Source: UBA9732 sp963606545 (GTDB lineage Bacteria; Spirochaetota; Spirochaetia; Sphaerochaetales; Sphaerochaetaceae). Taken from it: a stretch of 64,000 nt of DNA. A model generated the notes under the pieces. It had not been told where the DNA came from, did no database searches, and was given only the letters and a program-made list of their open reading frames with translations. Location of the stretch: the NCBI GenBank assembly GCA_963606545.1, contig CAVCYP010000001.1, forward strand, positions 1 to 64,000, written 5' to 3'. This document shows positions 26,377 to 33,579 of this stretch, one piece after another (position 1 is the stretch's first letter; each line of letters begins with the position of its first letter). A program made the position numbers and the translations under genes.

Positions 26377-28182
26377 CTATTTTCTCAAATACACCAACAA
26401 CACGGTGATATCGCTCACTCTAACGCCCGATATTCTTGAAGCTTGCCCTACGGAGGTAGGTCTAATGAGTTTAAACTTTTCTCTAGATTCTGCAGAAATT
26501 CCTTCCACAGCATCATAGTTAAAATCATCGGGTATATGAATGCTTTCTAGCTTGGAGAATCGGTCTACCTGTTTATCCTGGCGCTTGATGTAGCCGTCGT
26601 ACTTGATTTTGAGTTCAAGCTGAAGTCTCACGCTCTTTGGGTAGGTGGAGATTTCTGGGATGACTTTTTCAAGGTCGTCCATGCTGACTTCTGGGCGTTT
26701 TAGGCTTTCAAGTGCGTTGACGTTCAGGTAGCCACGGCCCTTGATGAGGTCCTGAAGGCTCTCCATCTGGCTTGTTTTTTTCTCTAGCAGCTCAAGCCGC
26801 TGGTCAGTTGCAAGTCCAACTGCATGGCCCTTGGCGGTAAGGCGTTCGTCTGCTGTGTCATGACGCAGATTCAAGCGATACTCGGCACGGCTTGTGAACA
26901 TTCTGTACGGCTCCTTGGTGCCCTTGGTAACAAGATCGTCAATCAAAACGCCAATATAAGCCTCAGTTCTGTCTAGAATAAGTGGAGCCTCCCCCTTCAG
27001 CTTCTGGCAGGCATTGATTCCAGCCATAAGGCCTTGGCAAGCAGCCTCTTCATAACCGCTGGTGCCATTAGTCTGACCGGCAACAAAAAGATTCTCAATT
27101 ACTTTTGACTCAAGAGATTGCTTAAGTTGAAGTGGGTCAAGATAATCGTACTCAACAGCATAGGCCGGACGCATAATAACAGCATCCTCAAGCCCGGCAA
27201 TAGAGTGAATCATAGCATGCTGGACATCCTCAGGAAGCGAGGTAGAAAGTCCATTCAAATACATTTCTTGTGTCCCAAGTCCCTCAGGCTCAACAAAAAT
27301 TTGATGTCTACTTCTATCTGGGAAACGTACTACTTTGTCCTCAATTGACGGACAGTAACGGGGTCCCTTACCCACAATCTTTCCACCGTAAAGCGGAGAT
27401 CTATGCATATTTGCCCTAATAACACTGTGGGTATTCTCATTTGTATAGGTAATCCAACAAGGCACCATTGGCCGGTCTAGCGTCTCATGCATGAAGCTAA
27501 ACGGAATAATTTCGCTATCCCCATCCTGACGCTCCATCTCATCAAAATGCAAACTGGAACCCAGAACTCTAGCCGGAGTACCCGTTTTCAGACGCCCAAC
27601 ATTAAAGCCTTTCTGCCTAAGAGCGTCTCCAAGCCCCAAGGCAGCTTCTTCTCCAAGACGTCCTGCACTGTGATCGTATTCTCCAATAAAAATGCGTCCA
27701 TTCATGAACGTACCGGTGGTTAAAACCACCGCTTTACAGGAAATCTCATGTCCTCTTTGCGTCTTGACACCACAAATTCTTGGAATGTTGGTACCTTGAG
27801 AATCCGTTAAGAAGTCAACAACAGTATCCATAAAGAGTTCAAGATTACTCTGAGCTTCCAAAGTTTCCTTTGCAAGGCGAGAATAGGAAAATTTATCGGC
27901 CTGAGCACGTGGGGCTTGAACGGCTGGACCACGCCTACGGTTCAGAATACGGAACTGGATCATAGTTTGGTCAATAAGAAGGCCCATTTGGCCACCAAGA
28001 GCGTCCGTCTCTCTTACCAGGTTACCCTTTGCAAGTCCACCCACTGCTGGGTTGCACGAAAGGCGCCCAATTGCATCCAAGCTCTGGGTTATCAAAAGCG
28101 TTTTGAAGCCAATTCTGGCACAGGCAAGACAGGCCTCAATACCGGCATGTCCACCGCCAACGACTACAACATCATAATCCAT
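26377..28182 (-). CDS. mnmG: tRNA uridine-5-carboxymethylaminomethyl modification enzyme MnmG
   Basis: The 601-residue FAD enzyme works with MnmE on the wobble uridine (U34) of several tRNAs. It shows the N-terminal FAD motif VVGGGHAGIEACLACAR, LSCNPAVGGLAKG, GTFMNGRIFIGE, RLKTGTPAR, NLFVAGQTNGTSGYEEAACQGLMAG and the C-terminal helical region that binds MnmE. Its length is slightly below the usual ~620-630. AGAGG precedes ATG 28182. Confidence 0.95.
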   Translation of the reverse strand: MDYDVVVVGGGHAGIEACLACARIGFKTLLITQSLDAIGRLSCNPAVGGLAKGNLVRETDALGGQMGLLIDQTMIQFRILNRRRGPAVQAPRAQADKFSYSRLAKETLEAQSNLELFMDTVVDFLTDSQGTNIPRICGVKTQRGHEISCKAVVLTTGTFMNGRIFIGEYDHSAGRLGEEAALGLGDALRQKGFNVGRLKTGTPARVLGSSLHFDEMERQDGDSEIIPFSFMHETLDRPMVPCWITYTNENTHSVIRANMHRSPLYGGKIVGKGPRYCPSIEDKVVRFPDRSRHQIFVEPEGLGTQEMYLNGLSTSLPEDVQHAMIHSIAGLEDAVIMRPAYAVEYDYLDPLQLKQSLESKVIENLFVAGQTNGTSGYEEAACQGLMAGINACQKLKGEAPLILDRTEAYIGVLIDDLVTKGTKEPYRMFTSRAEYRLNLRHDTADERLTAKGHAVGLATDQRLELLEKKTSQMESLQDLIKGRGYLNVNALESLKRPEVSMDDLEKVIPEISTYPKSVRLQLELKIKYDGYIKRQDKQVDRFSKLESIHIPDDFNYDAVEGISAESREKFKLIRPTSVGQASRISGVRVSDITVLLVYLRK

Positions 28183-28191
28183 ACTCTACCT

Positions 28192-29556
28192 CTATTTACC
28201 CACACAGAAAGATCCAAAAATGCGGTCCAGAATATCGTCCGTGGTAACTTCGCCCGTAAGCTCGCCCAAGGCTTCAAGAGCTTCCTGAACATCCATTGAA
28301 ATGATATCCAACGGAAGGTTGATGCTAAGCGCCAATTGGGCTGCCTCAAGACTCTCAATGCAACGCTGAAGGTTTTCTTTTTGTCTATCACTTTGAATTA
28401 CCAGCGAATCATCCCCTGTTTGAGGTATGTCAGCCATCAAAAGCTTGATAATACGCTTGCAAAGTTCCTCAAAGCCTTCACCAGTGACAGTAGAAAGCGA
28501 GATAACTCCCTCTGGGCTTTTGCGCTGGGGATTTAAGTCGTGTTTACTTTCAACCACTATACAGCGCACGTCGTTAAGAAGCTCGTAATCCTGAGAATCA
28601 ACCTCAGTACCAACTTCTTTCATATAGACCACCACGTTTGCAGCCTCAAGCAGCGAACGGGAACGTTTCATACCCTCCAGCTCAACCTCATCAATGTTAG
28701 TCTGACTTGCGCTTCTAAAACCAGCGGTATCATAAAGCCTAACCGGAATACCTTCTATTGAGCATTGAGCCTCAATAAAATCCCGGGTTGTACCTTTTGT
28801 CTCACTTACAATTGAGCGGTCTTCCTTTAAAAAGAAGTTGAAAAGAGAACTTTTACCAGCATTAGAAGGCCCTGCAAGAACCACTCTAGCCCCCTGAGAA
28901 AACAACTTGCCTGCATTGTAAGAAAGTCTAATTTTCTTAAGAGCATCAAGGGCCTTGTTTAAATCCTCCACAGGAAAATCCAGGTTCTCTCCAATTTCAT
29001 CTTCAGCGTAATCCAGCTGAACCTCAATAGTACTCATAATAGACAAAAGAATGTCCTTAATCTCAGAGATACGCTTAAAAAGACTGCCATTAAGCCTATT
29101 TAAGGCCATTATTTGACCAGTTCTACCCTGAGCATCAATAAGTTCTTCAACCGCCTCAGCCCGGGTCAAATCCATCTTTGAATGCAAAAAAGCTCTAAGT
29201 GTGAATTCACCAGCAAGAGCCTTTCTGAAGCCCAAGTTTGGAAGCAAGGCTAAAATTGCTCTAATGACCTGAAGCCCACCATGACAAGAGATTTCCAAAG
29301 ACTCCTCTCCGGTGTAACCATGCCCATCTTTGTAAACAGTAATCACAACATCATCTATTGGTTTGCCATCAAGGTCTTTCAAGTGTCCAAATACTGCAGA
29401 ATTTGACAAACCTTTTTCTAGCTTTTTGTAGGCAGAGAAAACCTTCTCCATAGCCTTTATGCAACCAGCGCCACTTGTGCGCACAACTGCAATTGCACTC
29501 TTTCCCCAGGGTGTGGCCAAAGCAAAAATCATGTCGTCAGTATCATAAGAATTCAT
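28192..29556 (-). CDS. mnmE: tRNA modification GTPase MnmE
   Basis: This 454-residue protein has the N-terminal folate-binding domain (FALATPWGKSAIAVVRTSG), a helical domain, an inserted GTPase domain (GPSNAGKSSLFN, TKGTTRDF, DTAGFR) and the C-terminal catalytic Cys motif CVGK at the very end. It forms the tRNA U34 cmnm5 modification complex with MnmG, which lies nine bases downstream. A -10 box ends seven bases before the ATG and there is no ribosome site, so the transcript may be leaderless. Confidence 0.95.
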   Translation of the reverse strand: MNSYDTDDMIFALATPWGKSAIAVVRTSGAGCIKAMEKVFSAYKKLEKGLSNSAVFGHLKDLDGKPIDDVVITVYKDGHGYTGEESLEISCHGGLQVIRAILALLPNLGFRKALAGEFTLRAFLHSKMDLTRAEAVEELIDAQGRTGQIMALNRLNGSLFKRISEIKDILLSIMSTIEVQLDYAEDEIGENLDFPVEDLNKALDALKKIRLSYNAGKLFSQGARVVLAGPSNAGKSSLFNFFLKEDRSIVSETKGTTRDFIEAQCSIEGIPVRLYDTAGFRSASQTNIDEVELEGMKRSRSLLEAANVVVYMKEVGTEVDSQDYELLNDVRCIVVESKHDLNPQRKSPEGVISLSTVTGEGFEELCKRIIKLLMADIPQTGDDSLVIQSDRQKENLQRCIESLEAAQLALSINLPLDIISMDVQEALEALGELTGEVTTDDILDRIFGSFCVGK

Positions 29557-29563
29557 AACCTGC

Positions 29564-29592
29564 AGTATAACGAATTATCTATGTTTATGCAA
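29564..29592 (-). promoter_or_regulatory. mnmE promoter, probably leaderless
   Basis: On the minus strand TTGCAT (29592-29587), a 17-bp spacer, TATACT (29569-29564), then seven bases and the ATG. The expected transcription start falls on or next to the start codon. Confidence 0.6.
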
Positions 29593-29752
29593 AATGAGGT
29601 ATTTTACGCGTAAACTGAGTTTTTAAGTTTTTTCGCCAAAAAACTGGCCACAATTTTCAGCGTATCTGTCTCTAGATTCATCTAAAGTAAACATAAACTG
29701 TTCCACCTACCCCAAAAAGCACTTATCTATTCCAATCTAACGACTAAAACAT

Positions 29753-29758
29753 TAGAAT
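29753..29758 (+). promoter_or_regulatory. Candidate -10 box of epmA
   Basis: TAGAAT lies eight bases before ATG 29767. The -35 region (TTCCAA at 29730-29735, 17 bp away) is weak. No Shine-Dalgarno sequence is visible. The rest of the mnmE-epmA gap (29593-29729) holds no gene I can see. Confidence 0.35.
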
Positions 29759-29766
29759 TGAAAAAT

Positions 29767-30744
29767 ATGAAAGTAGATAAAGAAACAATAAAAGCTAGAA
29801 GCCAGCTTTACAGCGCAATCAGAAGTTTTTTTGACAAAAGAGATTATTTAGAAGTTGAAACCCCAACTTTATCTCCAGATCTCATTCCAGAGGCCACAAT
29901 AGATAATTTTGTCACCACCTTCATCAATGAATTTGAAGGAAGCCGCGAACTATATATGATTCCAAGTCCTGAAGTCTTCATGAAAAGATTAATAGCCAGT
30001 GGAAGTGGTTCAATTTACCAGATTTCAAAATGCTTCAGAAACTGTGAACAAATTGGAGATATTCACAACCCAGAATTCTCAATGCTGGAATATTACACTG
30101 TAGATTTTGATGAAATGGACTCAATTAAGTTGACAGAAGAATTTCTCAAAGAAACAGCCCTACCAAACTCTCCGCAAAGCGTTCTAAAGCCATTTGAAAT
30201 TCTAAGCGTTCATGATGCAGTAGCAAAATATGCAAATGGTACAGACCTAGACCAACTACAAAATCCAAAAGATTTAAGAAATCAAGCGGAAAAGCTTGGC
30301 CTCTTAATTCCAGGCCCTGAAAGTTGGGACGACACTTTTAACAGAATCTTTATTAACTTTGTGGAGCCAAATCTTCCAAAAGATCACCCCGTTTGTCTTA
30401 TAGACTATCCAAAACAAATTGAATGTTTAGCAGAGCAAAAGGGCAACTATAGACGCCGTTGGGAGCTATACATCAATGGTATGGAGGTTGCAAACTGCTA
30501 CTTGGAAGAGCGGGATGTTCAGACGGTAAATGATTATTACAGAAAGGAATATCAGAAGCTAACAGACAATAGATATAATACCGGTAAAGTAATTCCAGAT
30601 ATAGATATTAGCTTTGCCGATATCTTTGCAACCTTTCCAAAATGCTCGGGAGTTGCTATGGGCTTGGACAGACTTCTCATGGTGGAAACCGGCAAGAAAA
30701 ACATCAATGATGTGCTAACCTTCCCCTTCCAGATATTCTATTGA
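29767..30744 (+). CDS. epmA: Elongation factor P beta-lysyltransferase EpmA
   Basis: A 325-residue paralogue of the class II lysyl-tRNA synthetase catalytic core without the anticodon-binding domain. Class II motifs are seen: motif 2 region FRNCEQIGDIHNPEFSMLEYY and motif 3 GVAMGLDRLLM. EpmA-type proteins attach (R)-beta-lysine to the conserved lysine of EF-P. The adjacent efp and the KamA-type gene make this role very likely. ATG 29767 is chosen; a TTG nine bases upstream is in frame. Confidence 0.92.
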   Translation: MKVDKETIKARSQLYSAIRSFFDKRDYLEVETPTLSPDLIPEATIDNFVTTFINEFEGSRELYMIPSPEVFMKRLIASGSGSIYQISKCFRNCEQIGDIHNPEFSMLEYYTVDFDEMDSIKLTEEFLKETALPNSPQSVLKPFEILSVHDAVAKYANGTDLDQLQNPKDLRNQAEKLGLLIPGPESWDDTFNRIFINFVEPNLPKDHPVCLIDYPKQIECLAEQKGNYRRRWELYINGMEVANCYLEERDVQTVNDYYRKEYQKLTDNRYNTGKVIPDIDISFADIFATFPKCSGVAMGLDRLLMVETGKKNINDVLTFPFQIFY

Positions 30745-30822
30745 TTAAACATATTATTTAGTGATAACATAACTTTCGCTAATTCTATTGTAATTCTATT
30801 TGTACACAAGAGGTGATTAACT

Positions 30823-31386
30823 ATGATCAAAGCTGGACAGATTGATAAAGGTACAGCATTGTTAATTAAGGGTCAGCCATTTATTTGTATTGACCGTGAA
30901 TTTGTAAACCCAGGAAAAGGTTCTGCATTTGTCAGACTTAAGCTCAAGAGCCCATCAACAGGTCAAGTCCTTCAGGAGACAATGAAGAGCCAGGACAACG
31001 CTGAAGATATCAATGTTGAAATGATGGATTTCCAGTATACCTACAATGATGGTGAAAACTTCCACATGATGAATGTTGACAACTATGAAGAGCTTGAAGT
31101 TCCAATGGCAAACTTCCCAGACTATCAGTATCTGATGAAAGACGGCGAAACCTACAGATGCACCGTCTATGCAGAGCAGATTCTTGACATCCAGATTCCT
31201 TCAAAGGTTGTTTATCTTGTTGCTGAAGCTGAAGAAGCTATCAAAGGTGATACCGTTCAGGGTGCAACCAAGTATGTCACAACAGAGACTGGCCTCAGAG
31301 TAAGAGTTCCAATCTTCATCAAGCAGGGTGAAAAGATTCGTGTCAACACAGAGACCAAGGAATATCTTGAAAGAGTCAATAGCTAA
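30823..31386 (+). CDS. efp: Translation elongation factor P
   Basis: This 187-residue protein has three beta-barrel domains: N-terminal KOW-like domain with IKAGQIDKGTALLIKG, the loop FVNPGKGSAFVRLK with Lys32 at the tip, a middle OB domain, and the C-terminal domain with TETGLRVRVPIFIKQGEKIRVNTET. EF-P relieves ribosomes stalled at polyproline. The PGKG loop is the form modified by EpmA/EpmB. A good ribosome site (AAGAGGTG) is present. It ends at a terminator, so the KamA gene downstream may be separately expressed. Confidence 0.96.
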   Translation: MIKAGQIDKGTALLIKGQPFICIDREFVNPGKGSAFVRLKLKSPSTGQVLQETMKSQDNAEDINVEMMDFQYTYNDGENFHMMNVDNYEELEVPMANFPDYQYLMKDGETYRCTVYAEQILDIQIPSKVVYLVAEAEEAIKGDTVQGATKYVTTETGLRVRVPIFIKQGEKIRVNTETKEYLERVNS

Positions 31387-31408
31387 TTGACACCAAAGTA
31401 TTTAGTTT

Positions 31409-31440
31409 AGGCTGTTGCGAAAGCGACAGCCTTAATTTTT
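31409..31440 (+). terminator. Terminator after efp
   Basis: Arms 31409-31418 and 31423-31432 (10 bp, one G-T pair, GAAA loop) are followed by TAATTTTT. Confidence 0.85.
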
Positions 31441-31478
31441 ATCGTACGACGCTCGCGCAGGGAAAGCAGGGGAAAATC

Positions 31479-32528
31479 ATGAAAGACATCCATTCAATGG
31501 AAGAACTAGGAAAATATCTCAATCTAACAGAACAGGAGCTAGCCTGGAAAGAAAGTCCAATAAGCGTTCCTTTAAGCATCACGGCTCACTATCTGGCTCT
31601 CATTAATCCAAACGACCCCGCAGATCCCCTTCGCCGCCAGGTGGTGCCCACGGCAAAAGAAAACCAAACCAACAGCACAGAAAGCGACGACCCCCTTGCA
31701 GAAGTTCCCCACAGCAAAACAGAGCGCCTCATTCACAGGTACACCAACCGCGTAGCCTTCCTTGCAACCGACCTCTGTCCCATGTACTGTCGCCACTGCT
31801 TCAGACGCCGTTTTACCGGCAACCTCATGGGCCCCGCCAGTCACCAAGACATAGAACAGGCCGCAAACTACCTAGCCCAACACCCAGAAGTCAAAGAAAT
31901 CCTCATCACCGGAGGCGACCCACTGACCCTCTCAAACGAGCAACTTGACTATCTCATCACCGCCTTACGCAAAGCCAGCCCGCGTCTTATCATCCGCATC
32001 TGCACCCGCTACCCCGTCTCCCAGCCCTCCCGCATCACAGAAGACCTCATAGCCGTACTCAAAAAGCACAACACCGCCCCCTTCTACCTCCTCACCCAGT
32101 TCAACCACCCGCGCGAACTGACAGCAGAAAGTATCAAAGCCGTCTCGCTCTTCGTGGACGCCGGCATCCCAGCACTAAACCAAACCGTCCTACTACGCAA
32201 CGTAAACGACAACCCCGATACTCTAGAAAAGCTCTGTAATGACCTATTATTTAATAGAATAAAGCCCTACTACCTCTTCCAAGGGGATATGGTAACAGGC
32301 ACCAGCGACTTTAGAGTTCCGCTAAAACGAGGTATGGAAATAGAAAAGGAGTTAAGAAAAAGATTATCGGGTTTGGGGATGCCAAACTACTGCGCGGACC
32401 TGCCAGAGGGAGGCGGAAAAGTACCGCTTTGTGGCTCCTATATTGAGCAGGCGCCGGAAAAAGAAACAGGGTCCTGGAAAATCAGAACCCTGGATGGCGA
32501 CTTCAGGATCTTAACAGATCCGGTCTAA
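31479..32528 (+). CDS. epmB: KamA-family radical SAM lysine 2,3-aminomutase, probable EpmB
   Basis: This 349-residue radical SAM protein has the cluster motif CPMYCRHCF (C-x3-C-x2-C) followed by RRRFTG, ILITGGDPLTLSNEQLDYL, and the PLP/SAM region TQFNHPRELT. Short KamA-like proteins of this size convert lysine to beta-lysine for EF-P modification (EpmB). The two genes before it are epmA and efp, which supports this over a catabolic lysine aminomutase (usually over 400 residues). Third positions are strongly C-rich from about 31600 to 32210 and then become A/T-rich. Confidence 0.85.
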   Translation: MKDIHSMEELGKYLNLTEQELAWKESPISVPLSITAHYLALINPNDPADPLRRQVVPTAKENQTNSTESDDPLAEVPHSKTERLIHRYTNRVAFLATDLCPMYCRHCFRRRFTGNLMGPASHQDIEQAANYLAQHPEVKEILITGGDPLTLSNEQLDYLITALRKASPRLIIRICTRYPVSQPSRITEDLIAVLKKHNTAPFYLLTQFNHPRELTAESIKAVSLFVDAGIPALNQTVLLRNVNDNPDTLEKLCNDLLFNRIKPYYLFQGDMVTGTSDFRVPLKRGMEIEKELRKRLSGLGMPNYCADLPEGGGKVPLCGSYIEQAPEKETGSWKIRTLDGDFRILTDPV

Positions 32529-32537
32529 GTGATGGAA

Positions 32538-32963
32538 TTAGTCTTCAAGTAGCGAGAGAATATCGGAAATTTCCTCGTTTCTAATCTGATCTCTGATAGC
32601 GTTGTAATCCGGCTCAACCTCAGTCATAGCGGAAATTTTCTGCTCCAGTTTCTCATCAATCAAAGCCTCAATCTTGCTTTCAAGCTCATTAGAAAGCTCA
32701 TCAGAAAGCCCAGTTGAAAGCTCAGTTTTTGCACCTGCAATCTGGCTATTGAGCTCTGCCTCAAGTTCAGACTCAAGCTCAGACTTAATTTCAGACTTAA
32801 GCTCAGCTTTGAGTTCTTCCTTGGACTCTGTTGAAAGAGTTGCGGTATTGGTAAACAAACTGCTTATATCAAAGCCCTCTGGTTTTGTAACAAAAATTAC
32901 AGCACCGCAGTAGATGACAAGCATAATTAAAATTGTAAGTAGAATGATATTATTTTTCTTCAT
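32538..32963 (-). CDS. Membrane-anchored coiled-coil protein
   Basis: About 141 residues from ATG 32963 (AGGAG about ten bases upstream, within the end of coaE). One N-terminal membrane helix (about 5-25) is followed by a Glu/Lys/Ser/Leu-rich helix (about 50-115; repeated ELKSEIKSELESELEAEL pattern) that should form a coiled coil. No family is recognised. It ends the polA-coaE gene string and converges on the KamA gene. Confidence 0.6.
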   Translation of the reverse strand: MKKNNIILLTILIMLVIYCGAVIFVTKPEGFDISSLFTNTATLSTESKEELKAELKSEIKSELESELEAELNSQIAGAKTELSTGLSDELSNELESKIEALIDEKLEQKISAMTEVEPDYNAIRDQIRNEEISDILSLLED

Positions 32964-33579
32964 TATTCTCATTCTCCTGTTGAGATATCGAATTTATTCT
33001 ATCACATATAATATTTATTTGTCTAATTAGTTCAAGCTCTTTAGTGTTTTTATCATTCTTTAAAACCCAAATTGGCGCGCGATATTCGTTGTTTTTTTCG
33101 TTATTTCTGAAGTCAACGTCCGTTTGAGCAGCCTCACGTTTTTCAAAGTCTTCTTTGGTAATGCAATCCCTCTTTAAAGCCCTTTGTAGCCTATCTTCAA
33201 AAGGGGCATCCACATAGACTATGGCACTACAAAGTTCATCTAACTTTGCCCTTTTTAAAAGAGCTCCATTTAAGAAAGTGACCGGCCTAGACAGCCTAGC
33301 TATTTCCTTTCTAAGCCAAGAATAAAGAATATTTTCCAAAGCTTCTCGCTTTTGGGGATTATCAAACACCACCTTGCCCAAAGCTTTTCTTGAAACAGTG
33401 CCATCCTTGTTGAAAACCTCCGGGCCAAAGGCCTTCTTTATTTCACTAGTAATTGAGTCAAGCTCAAAAGCTTTATGGCAAAGCTCATCTAAATCAAGAA
33501 CCCAGAGGCCTCTTTTTTTTAAAAGCTCTCCAACGTAATTCTTTCCACTGCAACTCTTTCCAACAAGACCAATATACAT
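32950..33579 (-). CDS. coaE: Dephospho-CoA kinase
   Basis: This 209-residue kinase catalyses the last step of CoA synthesis. ATG 33579 overlaps the polA stop as TGATG. The P-loop reads GLVGKSCSGKNYV, ending in KN rather than the usual KS/KT; I recall such a variant from spirochaetal CoaE proteins but cannot check it here. DLDELCHKAF matches the D-x-D/H region of the family, and the LENILYSWLRKEI helix fits too. It lies in a string with polA upstream. Confidence 0.82.
   Translation of the reverse strand: MYIGLVGKSCSGKNYVGELLKKRGLWVLDLDELCHKAFELDSITSEIKKAFGPEVFNKDGTVSRKALGKVVFDNPQKREALENILYSWLRKEIARLSRPVTFLNGALLKRAKLDELCSAIVYVDAPFEDRLQRALKRDCITKEDFEKREAAQTDVDFRNNEKNNEYRAPIWVLKNDKNTKELELIRQINIICDRINSISQQENENNEEK

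Noticed and set aside
31479..32528. KamA-type gene as a catabolic lysine 2,3-aminomutase
   Set aside because: The protein is shorter than typical catabolic enzymes and no lysine fermentation genes are nearby, while epmA and efp are adjacent.
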